A DNA stretch of 64,000 nucleotides from Gluconacetobacter johannae (GCF_014174305.1 NZ_JABEQH010000005.1:124001-188000); one strand, 5' to 3'; shown: positions 27,136 to 36,405, counted from the first letter of the stretch. Translations and numbers: made by a program. The notes: generated by a model from the sequence alone, not told the origin.

Positions 27136-28415
27136 CGTCCGGCTTGCGTGATGCACAAGGCAGGCGGTATGTCCTGACGGCCGTGATCGGCAATGTGGTG
27201 GAATATTACGATCTCGTCATTTATTCCTATTTTTCCAGTTCCATCGCGCGGATTTTCTTTCCGTCCCATCTTGCGTTTTCGCAGGTCGGTCTGGCCCTGG
27301 CGACATTCGGCTTCACCCTGCTGGCGCGCCCTGTCGGGGCCTATGTGCTGGGGGGCTATGCCGACCGGAAGGGGCGCCTGCCGGGCCTGGCCGCCTGCAT
27401 GGCCCTGATGGCGGCGGGGGGCGTTCTGATCGCCCTGTGTCCGGGTTACGAGTCGATCGGATATGCGGCGCCCTGCCTCATCGTCTTCGCCCGTCTGCTA
27501 CAGGGGTTTTCGCTGGGGGGCGAGTTCGGGGTCGCAACCTCCTTCCTGATCGAACACGCTCCGCATCATGAAGCGAAACGTGCGAGCTGGCAGGCCGTCG
27601 GACAGATTTCCGCCTCCCTGTGCGCGTGCTGCGTCGTATTGACGCTGGGCGACCTGATGACCTCGGACGCTTATGCGGCGTACGGCTTCCGGATCGCGGC
27701 GATGCTCGGGTCTCTCGGCGGGCTTGTGGGGCTGGCGCTTCGCTATTCGCTCGGCCGGCGCGACCATACGCCCGTGGCCAGGCCTTCCCCGGCGGAAAAG
27801 GGCACATGGCTGCGTATTCTGCTGGTCATGGGAATGGTGAGCCTGGGAAGCGGTATCACCTACCTGGGGTTCTACATGCCCCATTATGCCCAGAGCGTCT
27901 TTCATGTCTCGGTGCGTGAAACGTACTGGGCCGCGTTCGCCACCTATGCCGGGCAACTGGTGCTGACGCCGCTGCGCTGGCGCCTGGCGACGTATTTCGA
28001 CCGGACGAAGCGGATATACCCGATGCTGCTGTCCTGCGGGGGGCTGATGATTCTGCCGGTTCTGCTGGTGGAATGGATGCCGTGGACCCCGGCGCTGGTG
28101 CTCTGTGCGCCGCTGGTGCTGAATGTCCTGGGGCTTTTCTATTTCGCGTCGCTCGACGGCTACATGGGGCTGCTGTTCGGCTCGGCGCATCGGGGGCGAG
28201 GTCTCTCGGTCGGCTATTCCCTTGGCGTGGCGCTGTTCGGCGGCATGGCCCCCATGCTGAACGGCGCCGTCATCAACCTCACGGGCCTTCAGGGCGTGCC
28301 GGGATATTATGTCATGGCGACAGCGCTCCTTGCCGCCATATCCGTGGGCATGGGGAGGCGTTTCCTGAAAAAAGCCGTAGCGCCTTCGGTGGATGCCGAT
28401 CGCCCGGCTGTCTGA
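27132..28415 (+). CDS. MFS transporter, metabolite:H+ symporter type
   Basis: 427 residues with twelve predicted hydrophobic segments. The opening VLTAVIGNVVEYYDLVIYSYF and the loop GGYADRKGRLPGL followed by ARLLQGFSLGGEFGVA are signatures of the proline/betaine-shikimate-citrate symporter group (MHS family). It would import an organic acid, amino acid or osmolyte with protons across the inner membrane. Its ATG overlaps the lysR stop (ATGA), so the regulator and carrier are co-translated; the TonB receptor follows. Substrate unknown. Confidence 0.9.
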   Translation: MTSGLRDAQGRRYVLTAVIGNVVEYYDLVIYSYFSSSIARIFFPSHLAFSQVGLALATFGFTLLARPVGAYVLGGYADRKGRLPGLAACMALMAAGGVLIALCPGYESIGYAAPCLIVFARLLQGFSLGGEFGVATSFLIEHAPHHEAKRASWQAVGQISASLCACCVVLTLGDLMTSDAYAAYGFRIAAMLGSLGGLVGLALRYSLGRRDHTPVARPSPAEKGTWLRILLVMGMVSLGSGITYLGFYMPHYAQSVFHVSVRETYWAAFATYAGQLVLTPLRWRLATYFDRTKRIYPMLLSCGGLMILPVLLVEWMPWTPALVLCAPLVLNVLGLFYFASLDGYMGLLFGSAHRGRGLSVGYSLGVALFGGMAPMLNGAVINLTGLQGVPGYYVMATALLAAISVGMGRRFLKKAVAPSVDADRPAV

Positions 28416-28452
28416 TCCAGAACCATTTCAGGCGCTTTTTTTGACAAAGCAT

Positions 28453-28486
28453 AACATTATCAATTCCAGGTTGATAATGTTCCCAT
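28453..28486. promoter_or_regulatory. Perfect 11-bp inverted repeat plus 17-bp element before the TonB receptor
   Basis: AACATTATCAA (28453-28463) and TTGATAATGTT (28471-28481) are perfect inverted arms around a 7-bp spacer. The right arm lies inside GTTGATAATGTTCCCAT (28470-28486), which is the reverse complement of a 15/17 match to the element before lysR. TTGACA at 28441-28446 could be a -35 box. The repeat sits about 80-110 bp upstream of the receptor start, suitable for activator or repressor binding. Confidence 0.6.
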
Positions 28487-28567
28487 GATTGAGCCATTTA
28501 TCTCCTGCAAAAATATTCATAATGGTCCCGAAGCGTTTTTTTGGATCTTGCAGGAATGTGGGTGGCG

Positions 28568-31054
28568 ATGTCTCTCCAGAGGGCTTTCTTTTTTCCGGGC
28601 GGCAGCTGTGAAAACAGCGTGGTGCGTTCGGTCTTGCGTAAGAGACATCTCGTCGCGGCAACGATGCTGGGCACTCTGGTGATGGGTGATCTGGCCCAGG
28701 CCCAGACCCAGTCGCCTGCGCCGGTGAAGGCAAAGAGCCAGTCGTCGGGCCGTCAGGACCGGAAGCCTCAGGTTGCCCGTCATGTCTCTGAAAATGACGA
28801 AGCCATCAGTGTTTATGCGGATCGGACCAAGGCGCCGGGCGGCGGCATGATGCGTGTCGAGACGGCCGCGCGTTCCATCCAGTCGGTGACCGAGAGCTAT
28901 ATCTCGATGCAAAGCCCGACCAGCGCGCCGCTGGACCTGGTCAGCAACCTGCCGAGCGTCAACGTGTCGTCGTCCGACCCCAGTGGAATCGACGGGGGCG
29001 CGATCAGCAGCCGTGGGCTGAACGACAATGATATCGGCTTCCTGATGAACGGCATGCCGATCGCCAATGGCTCCACCGCCTCGGCCTCCAGCTTTATCCA
29101 GAACTATATCGACAGCCAGAACATCTCGGTGGAATCCATGTCGCCGGGCTCCATTTCGGTGGAAGATCCGCTGACCTCCGCCGCCGCCGGCGCGCTGTCG
29201 ATCACGACGCGCACGCCGTCCAACAAATTCGGCGGCACGATCTCGGGCAGCTACGGTTCGTTCAACACGTCCCGCGAATTCGTTCGGGTGGATACCGGCC
29301 TGCTCGGCAATTCCGGGGTCAAGAGCTATATCTCGCTGTCGCACACGCGTGCCGATGCATGGCGTGGTTCAGGCGTCAGCGACCGCAAGCATCTGGATTT
29401 CCGGGCGCAGAAAACCATCGGCGCGCAAAGCTCGATTGATTTCTTCCTGGGTTATAATCACTATACCTCGTACCTGAACCGGTACCCGACGCTGGTCAGT
29501 TTCGAAAATGACAAGCATGGTCGCCCGGTCTCGACGCCGCTCAGCTACCCGGCGGAGTTCAATCCGCTGTCGCCCAGCAGCTATTATGCGCTGCGCGGTA
29601 CGGACAAGGATCAGTTCTACGCGTCCCTGCCGATCAAGATGGCGCTGAACCACATCTTCAGCCTCGACGTGGTGCCTTATTACCAGCGTGCCATGATTAC
29701 GCTCAACAGTGCGTCTCGGCTGACGGAAGGGTCGACCTATTCCGGCACGCAGGCGCAGGCGATCGACCTGAACGGCGATGGCCGCATCCGGACATCCACG
29801 CGCTTTGACGTCGCGACGGCCGCGATGTCCGTGAACCAGCAGGGCGGTGTCGTCGCCAGCCTGCACTGGCACCTGAAGGACAACGCGGGGCAGATCGGCT
29901 ACTGGCACGAGGAGAACACTTATTCCCTGCGGACGCCCATGGTGCCCCTGGACCAGACCACCGGCGCGGTGCCGTCCACGGACAAGTCGGCCTATTATCG
30001 TGGTCCGTCGGGAAGCGTCTATTATGCGACCAATTATGTCGGCAGCTACAGCCTGAATGCCGGTTTCCTGGAAGACACGGCCTATTTCCTGAACCACAGG
30101 ATGAGCCTGACGGGCGGCATCAAGGTCACCTCCATGACGCTGACAGGGACCGACTATCTGCCGGGCGGTCTTGGCCGCTCGTCCCAGACGCTGGTGTCGC
30201 CCACGCCGCGCCTGTCCTGGTCGTATAACATCAACAGCCGCAATCAGGTGTACATCAATGCCGAGGGCGATTTCCGGGCGCCGTCTCCGGTCGGTCTCAT
30301 CACGCGCTACAGCACCTCTACAGGCAAGATGACGACCTCGGGCGCGAATGTGAAGCCGCAGTATTCCATCAAGGAAGAACTGGGCTATCGCTATTCCGGC
30401 GATTTTCTGGTGGCGGATATCAGCGCCTTCAACTTCAACGTGACCAACCGTCTGCTGACGCTCAACACCTACAGCAACGACGTGCAGGTCAGCCAGACGA
30501 TGAATGCCGGCGGAGAGACGATCCGTGGCGTGGATGTCATGCTTTCGACGCGCCCGCTGCTGAAGCGTTTCCGCCCGTATGTCTCGTTCGAATATCTGCA
30601 CGCCACGATGGACAACAACCTGCCGACGACCACGGATGACGGCGGCATGGATTACCTGCGGACCCAGGGCAAGCGCCCGATCATGACGCCGAAATACATG
30701 GCGAGCGTCGGCCTGACCTATAACGAAGGACCGTTCTTCCTGAACGCGACCCTGCATTATACGGGCCAGCAGTATTCGACATTCATGAACGATCAGGCGA
30801 TGCCGTCCTACTTCACGAATTCCATCGCGCTGGGCTATCACTTCCCGACCGTCTGGATCGCGAAATCTCCGACGTTCCGCCTCAACTTCTCCAACGTGAC
30901 GGGGCAGAACAAGCTGGGCGGTATCTATGCCTTCTCCAACAATGCAAAATCGACAGTGGGCGTGAACGGCCATGCCATCGCCGCGGACTCCGCGCCGACA
31001 TACTCCCCGATGCCGCCTTTCTCGATGATGGGCACGCTCTCGACCTCGTTCTGA
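28568..31054 (+). CDS. TonB-dependent outer-membrane receptor
   Basis: About 828 residues from ATG 28568. The true start is uncertain: GTG at 28619 or 28622 would give a cleaner signal peptide (SVLRKRHLVAATMLGTLVMG, then DLAQAQ). The plug domain includes SAPLDLVSNLPSVNVSSSD, SSRGLNDNDIGFLMNGMPI and VEDPLTSAAAGALSITTRTP. A 22-strand-type barrel follows, with a terminal aromatic residue (MGTLSTSF) for outer-membrane assembly. It would import a substrate too large for porins. Position after LysR and an MHS carrier, and an upstream element matching the one before lysR, suggest one uptake route across both membranes. Confidence 0.92.
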   Translation: MSLQRAFFFPGGSCENSVVRSVLRKRHLVAATMLGTLVMGDLAQAQTQSPAPVKAKSQSSGRQDRKPQVARHVSENDEAISVYADRTKAPGGGMMRVETAARSIQSVTESYISMQSPTSAPLDLVSNLPSVNVSSSDPSGIDGGAISSRGLNDNDIGFLMNGMPIANGSTASASSFIQNYIDSQNISVESMSPGSISVEDPLTSAAAGALSITTRTPSNKFGGTISGSYGSFNTSREFVRVDTGLLGNSGVKSYISLSHTRADAWRGSGVSDRKHLDFRAQKTIGAQSSIDFFLGYNHYTSYLNRYPTLVSFENDKHGRPVSTPLSYPAEFNPLSPSSYYALRGTDKDQFYASLPIKMALNHIFSLDVVPYYQRAMITLNSASRLTEGSTYSGTQAQAIDLNGDGRIRTSTRFDVATAAMSVNQQGGVVASLHWHLKDNAGQIGYWHEENTYSLRTPMVPLDQTTGAVPSTDKSAYYRGPSGSVYYATNYVGSYSLNAGFLEDTAYFLNHRMSLTGGIKVTSMTLTGTDYLPGGLGRSSQTLVSPTPRLSWSYNINSRNQVYINAEGDFRAPSPVGLITRYSTSTGKMTTSGANVKPQYSIKEELGYRYSGDFLVADISAFNFNVTNRLLTLNTYSNDVQVSQTMNAGGETIRGVDVMLSTRPLLKRFRPYVSFEYLHATMDNNLPTTTDDGGMDYLRTQGKRPIMTPKYMASVGLTYNEGPFFLNATLHYTGQQYSTFMNDQAMPSYFTNSIALGYHFPTVWIAKSPTFRLNFSNVTGQNKLGGIYAFSNNAKSTVGVNGHAIAADSAPTYSPMPPFSMMGTLSTSF

Positions 31055-31072
31055 GGCCGGGATCTGGCGATG

Positions 31073-31108
31073 AAACCGGCCGGCTCGCGAGAGCCGGCCG
31101 GTTTTTTT
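31073..31108 (+). terminator. Rho-independent terminator after the TonB receptor
   Basis: CCGGCCGGCTC (31076-31086) and GAGCCGGCCGG (31091-31101) form a perfect 11-bp stem with a GCGA loop, followed by seven T residues and preceded by AAA. It ends the receptor transcript; the slipin gene converges from the other side. Confidence 0.93.
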
Positions 31109-31118
31109 ATGCCAGGTC

Positions 31119-32009
31119 TTACGGTGGGGCCGGCGTATCGTCCGCGGCTTCGATGCGTGACGCCACGCCTGCCAGATTGATCGCCGAGGCCGGGTTCATG
31201 CTGTCGATCATCGCGGTCGGGATCAGGATCGTGGAACCCCGTTCCTTGGTGGTCTCGTAGATGATGTTCATCGCGCGCAACTGGAGCGCCGCCGGATGGT
31301 TCGCGTAGCTGTCGGCCGCCGCCACGAACAGGCTGGCCACCTCGGCTTCGGCCGAGCCGAGGATGATGCGAGCCTGCTTTTCGCGTTCCGCCTGGGCCTG
31401 ACGCGACATGGCGTCCTGGAGGGCGACGGGGATGGCGACATCGCGCACTTCGACCGATATCACCGCGACGCCCCAATTGGCCGTCTTGGCGCCGATTTCC
31501 GCCCTGAGCCGCTCGTTCGACGCCGTGCGGTCCGACAGCAGGGTCGCCAGCAGGGATGATCCGATGGTCTCGCGCAGCGAGGTCTGCGCCACCCGGTCGA
31601 TCGCTTCGCGATAGTTGGCGATCTTCAGCGCGGCGGCCTGCGCGTCGTCCACATGCCAGAAGATCACGGCGTCCACATTGACCGGAACCGTATCGCGGGT
31701 CAGCGCCTGTTCGGCATTGAACCCCGTCGTCTGGATGCGCTCGTCGATGATGGCCACGATGCGGTCGATGACGGGAATGATGAAGAACAGGCCGGGGCCG
31801 CGAACGCCCTGCAGCTTTCCCGCGCGCAGCACCACGAATTTCTGCCATGTGTTGGCCATCTTCAGGGACAGGCCGACAAGAACGGCCGCCCCCAGGAACG
31901 GCATTGCATAGATCGGGATGAAATTGCCGGCCTGGGGCGCCATCATGCCGCCGGCCCACAGGCCCGCAAGAACCAGGGCCGCCACGATAACCAGTGTGAT
32001 GGGGTTCAT
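31119..32009 (-). CDS. Slipin / SPFH-domain membrane protein
   Basis: 296 residues with two N-terminal hydrophobic segments followed by an SPFH (band 7) domain. Recognisable stretches are FVVLRAGKLQGVRGPGLFFI, PVIDRIVAIIDERIQTTGF, VPVNVDAVIFWHV and DVAIPVALQDAMSRQAQAER, characteristic of bacterial stomatin-like slipins. Such proteins form membrane scaffolds and often partner with an NfeD-type serine protease; none is encoded here. It is divergent from the Nramp-related transporter with a 188-bp gap and may share its regulatory region. Confidence 0.9.
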   Translation of the reverse strand: MNPITLVIVAALVLAGLWAGGMMAPQAGNFIPIYAMPFLGAAVLVGLSLKMANTWQKFVVLRAGKLQGVRGPGLFFIIPVIDRIVAIIDERIQTTGFNAEQALTRDTVPVNVDAVIFWHVDDAQAAALKIANYREAIDRVAQTSLRETIGSSLLATLLSDRTASNERLRAEIGAKTANWGVAVISVEVRDVAIPVALQDAMSRQAQAEREKQARIILGSAEAEVASLFVAAADSYANHPAALQLRAMNIIYETTKERGSTILIPTAMIDSMNPASAINLAGVASRIEAADDTPAPP

Positions 32010-32197
32010 CGCCGTTGCTTCCGGCCGTGGGCGGCATGCTAACGTCGCCGCCGGGCGGCGGTTCCCTCAGGTGATGCTCGGAATACGCATGCCGATTCGG
32101 GAAAAGTGACCGGGGAGAACCTGTCCGATCCCTCTCGGCCATGCCACCCTGTCGCCGACCCGCGCCGGGTGCGGAGACCGCCAGCCATGTCCCGTCT

Positions 32198-33505
32198 ATG
32201 ACCCATTCCCCCCTTAACGACGACGATCCGGAGCAGCCCAGCCCGGTCGTCGGGACCAGCCGCCCGAACCTGCTCAGGGTGCTGGGGCCCGGCCTGATTA
32301 CCGGTGCGTCGGACGACGACCCCAGCGGCATCGCCACCTATTCGCAGGTCGGCGCCCGCTACGGCTACGCCATGGGCTGGACGATGGTGATGTCCTATCC
32401 GCTGATGGTGGCGATCCAGATCATCAGCGCGCGTATCGGCCGGACGACCGGGCACGGCATCGCCGGCATCCTGCGCCTGCATTACCCGACCTGGCTGCTG
32501 GCGGCGGTGGTGATGATGCTGCTGACGGCCAACATCATCAATCTGGGCGCCGACCTGGGGGCGATGGCCGATGCGCTGACGTTGCTGCTGCCGGCGCCGC
32601 GCGTGCTGTATGTGGTGCTGATGGCCGTGATCTGCATCTCGATGCAGCTGTTCCTTGAATACACACGCTATGTCGCGGTGCTGAAATGGCTGACCCTGGC
32701 CCTGTTCGCCTATTTCGGGACCCTGGCGATCGTGCATGTGGACTGGGCCGCGTGCGCGTGGGGCCTGGTCTGGCCCGGCTGGCCGTGGGACCGCGACATG
32801 ATCGTGGCGGTGGTGGCGGTGCTGGGCACCACCATCAGCCCCTATCTGTTCTTCTGGCAGGCGTCGGAGGAGGTGGAGGACATGCATGTCTACCCCCGGC
32901 GCACCGATCTGTACGACGCGCCGTCGCAGGGCCGGCGCGCGCTGCTTCGCATCGAGATCGACACGCTGGTGGGCATGGGGTTCTCGAACCTGGTGGCGCT
33001 GGCGATCATACTGACCACGGCGGCCACCCTGCACCCCAACGGAATCCTCAGGATCGAGACCTCGGCGCAGGCCGCCGAGGCGCTGCGCCCGCTGGCGGGC
33101 CGCCTGGCGGCCGAGATCTTCACGCTGGGCATCGTGGGTACCGGCCTGCTGGCGGTTCCGGTGCTGGCCGGATCGGCCGCCTACGCGGTGGGCGAGATGC
33201 GGCGCTGGCCCATGGGCCTTGCCCGGCGGCCCAAGGAGGCCCAGGCCTTCTACGCCGTGCTGGTCATCGCGACCCTGATCGGGATGATCCTGAATTTCAC
33301 CCCGATCAACCCGATACGGGCCTTGTACTGGAGCGCCGTCATCAACGGCGTGACGTCGGTGCCGGTCATGATCGTGATGATGCTGCTGGCCTCGCGGCGC
33401 GACATCATGGGGCCGTTCGCCATCCGGGGGGCGCTGCGGGCGCTGGGCTGGCTGGCGACCGGGGTGATGGCGGCCATCGTCCTGGCGATGTTCGTCACGC
33501 TCTGA
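32198..33505 (+). CDS. Nramp-related divalent metal cation transporter
   Basis: 435 residues with eleven or twelve hydrophobic helices. The first-helix motif is SDDDPSGIATYSQVGARYGY. Classical Mn/Fe Nramp proteins have DPGN here; DPSG with a preceding DD marks the diverged Nramp-related group, some of which move Mg2+ or have unknown specificity. The sixth-helix metal-binding MPH motif is replaced by a TTISPYLFFWQASEE stretch. Import of a divalent cation across the inner membrane is likely, but which one is uncertain. I chose ATG 32198 because the upstream frame is not membrane-protein-like. Confidence 0.87.
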   Translation: MTHSPLNDDDPEQPSPVVGTSRPNLLRVLGPGLITGASDDDPSGIATYSQVGARYGYAMGWTMVMSYPLMVAIQIISARIGRTTGHGIAGILRLHYPTWLLAAVVMMLLTANIINLGADLGAMADALTLLLPAPRVLYVVLMAVICISMQLFLEYTRYVAVLKWLTLALFAYFGTLAIVHVDWAACAWGLVWPGWPWDRDMIVAVVAVLGTTISPYLFFWQASEEVEDMHVYPRRTDLYDAPSQGRRALLRIEIDTLVGMGFSNLVALAIILTTAATLHPNGILRIETSAQAAEALRPLAGRLAAEIFTLGIVGTGLLAVPVLAGSAAYAVGEMRRWPMGLARRPKEAQAFYAVLVIATLIGMILNFTPINPIRALYWSAVINGVTSVPVMIVMMLLASRRDIMGPFAIRGALRALGWLATGVMAAIVLAMFVTL

Positions 33506-33531
33506 CCGCGCCGGGCAACGCCCGATCCGCG

Positions 33532-33663
33532 TCAGGGCGTCAGGCCGACGGCCGCCATGACCAGATGCATGGCGCCGGCGAAGGCCCCCATGGCGGCCAC
33601 GCCGGCCAGCCACAGGGTGAGCATCCACCCAAGCTGGGTGCGTGGCCGGAAGGGGAGACGCAT
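33532..33663 (-). CDS. DUF2474 mini-subunit of the cyanide-insensitive oxidase
   Basis: 43 residues, MRLPFRPRTQLGWMLTLWL followed by a single transmembrane helix (AGVAAMGAFAGAMHLVMAAVG). DUF2474 proteins are encoded next to CioAB-type bd oxidases and are regarded as the counterpart of CydX. The start overlaps the cioB stop by one base (TGATG), so translation is coupled. It is the last gene of the oxidase operon. Confidence 0.85.
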   Translation of the reverse strand: MRLPFRPRTQLGWMLTLWLAGVAAMGAFAGAMHLVMAAVGLTP

Positions 33664-34676
33664 CAGTGATATCCTTCCCCGTGACGGACCTTGCCGCGGA
33701 ACACGTAATAGGCCCAGGCGGTATAGATCAGGATGAACGGGATCACGAACAATGCCCCCACCAGCGCGAAGCCCATGCTTTCCGGGGGCGCCGCCGCATC
33801 GCGCAGCGACAGGGCGGGCGGGATGATGTTCGGCCACAGGCTGATCCCCAGCCCGACATAGCCCAGCAGCATCAGGCCCAGCGACATCAGGAACGGCACG
33901 GCATGATTGCCCTGGGCATTGCCGACGCTGCGGAGCAGCACGAAGGCGATTGCGATCACCAGCAGCGGCACCACGGCCAGGATCGCCATGTTCGGCATGG
34001 TGAACCAGCGGTCGGCGATGGCCTGGTGCAGCAGGGGCGTCCAGATGCTGACGATGGCGATGCAGGCCAGCAGGGCCAGCGTCAGCGGCTTCGCCAGGGC
34101 CCGCATCCGGTCATGCAGCGCGCCCTCGGTCTTGAGCATCAGCCACGTCGCGCCCAGCAGCGCATAGGCCGCCAGCAGCGCCACCCCGGTGAACAGGCTG
34201 AAGGGCGACACCCAGTCGAAGGCGCCGCCGTCGTACGACGGGCCGGTGACGCGCAGGCCGTTGATGAGCCCGCCCAGCACCCAGCCCTGGCAGAGGGTGG
34301 CCAGGACCGACCCGGCGGCGAACGCCTTGTCCCAGAAGGGGCGATGGGCCTCGTCCGCCTTGAAACGGAATTCGAAGGCGACGCCACGGAAGATCAGCCC
34401 GCCCAGCATCAGCAGCAGCGGAATGTAGAAGGCGCTGAGGACGACTGAATAGACCACCGGAAACGCCGCCATCAATCCGGCGCCGCCCAGCGCCAGCCAG
34501 GTCTCGTTGCCGTCCCAGACGGGGGCGATGGTGTTGATCATCGTGTCGCGTTCCGTCCGGTCGGGGATGAACGGGAACAGCAGGCCGATGCCCAGGTCGA
34601 AGCCGTCCATCACGACATACATCAGCACCCCGAAGGCAATGATGATCGCCCAGACAAGCGGAAGGTCGATACCCAT
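33663..34676 (-). CDS. cioB: Cytochrome bd-type quinol oxidase subunit II (CioB/CydB)
   Basis: 337 residues, a polytopic protein. The opening MGIDLPLVWAIIIAFGVLMY and VMDGFDLGIGLLFPFI, then INTIAPVWDGNETWLALGG, are the CydB hallmarks; SLWPNIIPPALSLRDAAAPP and the C-terminal AWAYYVFRGKVRHGEGYH are also conserved. Subunit II pairs with subunit I to form the quinol oxidase in the inner membrane. The start at 34676 was chosen within a longer open frame because the upstream residues are antisense to cioA. cioA ends 25 bp upstream. Confidence 0.95.
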   Translation of the reverse strand: MGIDLPLVWAIIIAFGVLMYVVMDGFDLGIGLLFPFIPDRTERDTMINTIAPVWDGNETWLALGGAGLMAAFPVVYSVVLSAFYIPLLLMLGGLIFRGVAFEFRFKADEAHRPFWDKAFAAGSVLATLCQGWVLGGLINGLRVTGPSYDGGAFDWVSPFSLFTGVALLAAYALLGATWLMLKTEGALHDRMRALAKPLTLALLACIAIVSIWTPLLHQAIADRWFTMPNMAILAVVPLLVIAIAFVLLRSVGNAQGNHAVPFLMSLGLMLLGYVGLGISLWPNIIPPALSLRDAAAPPESMGFALVGALFVIPFILIYTAWAYYVFRGKVRHGEGYH

Positions 34677-34701
34677 GTCTCTGGTTCCTTGGGGCTGAAG
34701 G

Positions 34702-36099
34702 TTACAGGTCGCCGAGATTCGGCGCGGCGGACATCGGGCGGGCAGGGCGCTCGTCGGGGCGCAGGTCGTGGTCGTGGCCGGACAGGGCCTCGGGCGGCTT
34801 GGCGGCCAGGCGCAGCATGTACAGGACGCCGGTGCCGAAGATGCACACATACAGCACGACGAAGGTCAGCAACGACGCCGTCAGCACCGGGACCGAATGG
34901 TTCGACACCGCGTCGCGGGTCCGCAGCACGCCATAGACGACCCAGGGCTGACGGCCGATTTCGGTGGTGAACCAGCCGGCCAGGATCGCGATCAGCCCCG
35001 CCGGCCCCATGACCAGCGCGAAGGTCAGCAGCGGCCGGAAATCATACAGCCGCCCGCGCCACCGCGCGAACGCCGCGGCCACGCCCAGCAGCAGCATGGC
35101 CACGCCCAGCCCGACCATGACGCGGAACGTCCAGAAGACGATGGTGGAATTGGGGCGGTCCTCGGCCGGGAAATCCTTCAGCGCCGGGATCTTGCCGTTC
35201 CAGGAATGGGTCAGGATCAGGCTGCCCGCATGCGGCACGGCGATCTGGTAGCGGGTTTTCTCGGCCGTCATGTCGGGCAGGCCGAACAGGATCAGCGGCA
35301 CCTGGCCTTCGTCATTGTCCCAGTGGCCTTCGATGGCCGCGATCTTGGCGGGCTGGTGTTCCAGCGTGTTCAGCCCGTGCTGGTCGCCGGCCTCGATCTG
35401 GATCGGGGCGACGATCAGGATCATCCACATCGCCATGGACATCATGCGCTTGACGGCGGGGGTGCGTTCGCCGCGCAGCAGGTGCCACGCCGCCGTGGCG
35501 CCGACGAACAGCGCCGTCGCCAGGAAGGCGGCCAGCACCATATGCGTGAAGCGGTAGGGCACCGACGGGTTGAAGACGATCTGCAGCCAATCGACCGGGA
35601 TCACCCGCCCGTCGACGACCCGGTATCCCACCGGGGTCTGCATCCAGCTGTTCGACACCAGGATCCAGGTGGCGGAAATCAGCGTGCCCAGCGCGACCAT
35701 GACGGTGGCGAACAGATGCAGCCCCTTGCCTACCTTGTCCCAGCCGAACAGGGCGACACCGAGGAACCCGGCCTCGAGGAAGAAGGCGGTCAGGACTTCG
35801 TAGGTCAGCAGCGGGCCGGTCACGGTGCCCGCCTTCGCTGAAAAATAGCTCCAGTTCGTGCCGAATTCGTAGGCCATCACCAGGCCGGACACCACGCCCA
35901 TGGCGAAATTGACCGCGAAGATCTGCGACCAGTAGCGACAGAGCTGAAGATAGACCGGGTCCTTCTTCCACAGCCACAGCGCCTCGAGAAATGCCATATA
36001 GCTGGCCAGGCCGATGGTGATGGCCGGGAAGATGATGTGGAAGGAAACCGTGAAACCGAACTGGATGCGCGCCAGTTCCAATGCGCTCAGGCCGAACAT
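34702..36099 (-). CDS. cioA: Cytochrome bd-type quinol oxidase subunit I (CioA/CydA)
   Basis: 465 residues from ATG 36099 with a strong AAGGAGG. It opens MFGLSALELARIQFGFTVSFH, where the N-terminal His is a haem ligand position. The quinol-binding region is short, and GRQPWVVYGVLRTRDAVS with no long Q-loop insertion fits the CioA (cyanide-insensitive) group common in acetic acid bacteria. The enzyme reduces O2 to water using ubiquinol without pumping protons and tolerates cyanide. An element TTGTATGG lies 65 bp upstream, matching boxes before mocR and the Nit1C operon. The assignment as CioA rather than canonical CydA rests on motif appearance, not on an alignment. Confidence 0.93.
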   Translation of the reverse strand: MFGLSALELARIQFGFTVSFHIIFPAITIGLASYMAFLEALWLWKKDPVYLQLCRYWSQIFAVNFAMGVVSGLVMAYEFGTNWSYFSAKAGTVTGPLLTYEVLTAFFLEAGFLGVALFGWDKVGKGLHLFATVMVALGTLISATWILVSNSWMQTPVGYRVVDGRVIPVDWLQIVFNPSVPYRFTHMVLAAFLATALFVGATAAWHLLRGERTPAVKRMMSMAMWMILIVAPIQIEAGDQHGLNTLEHQPAKIAAIEGHWDNDEGQVPLILFGLPDMTAEKTRYQIAVPHAGSLILTHSWNGKIPALKDFPAEDRPNSTIVFWTFRVMVGLGVAMLLLGVAAAFARWRGRLYDFRPLLTFALVMGPAGLIAILAGWFTTEIGRQPWVVYGVLRTRDAVSNHSVPVLTASLLTFVVLYVCIFGTGVLYMLRLAAKPPEALSGHDHDLRPDERPARPMSAAPNLGDL

Positions 36100-36161
36100 G
36101 ATGGTGCCTCCTTGCCGCGGGCCGGATGTCGGGATGGCGTGCCAGGCAATGCCGGAACAAT

Positions 36162-36210
36162 ATCCATACAAAATGAAAACAATAAATCCATATGTCTGTA
36201 AAATGTATGG
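36162..36210. promoter_or_regulatory. Cluster of TTGTATGG-type boxes upstream of cioA
   Basis: On the cioA strand TTGTATGGAT occupies 36171-36162 and CATATGGAT occupies 36194-36186, repeats 24 bp apart sharing TATGGAT. TGTATGG is also present on the other strand at 36204-36210. The full octamer TTGTATGG recurs before mocR (36406) and before the Nit1C operon (38045). MocR regulators are known to bind direct repeats, so these are candidate operators. Confidence 0.6.
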
Positions 36211-36405
36211 GTCAAGAGGGGGCGTGCGAACCCCCGTCGCCTGGGTGGAACGTGGCGAGGCGGCGGGGGATGCCTCGCGGGGCGCGGATTTCCCATGTCG
36301 CCGCCCGGATGGGGACGGGCGCGGTGCAGGGGCGCGACAGCAGGCGCTATCCGACATGGACGGGTTGTGTGCAGGGTATGGCAGGATTGGGCGGACGGCG
36401 GTTGA

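Noticed and set aside
28453-28481. Inverted repeat as a simple Fur box
   Set aside because: It has GATAAT-like segments but does not match the classical 19-bp Fur consensus well and overlaps an element repeated before lysR, so I did not call it Fur-controlled.
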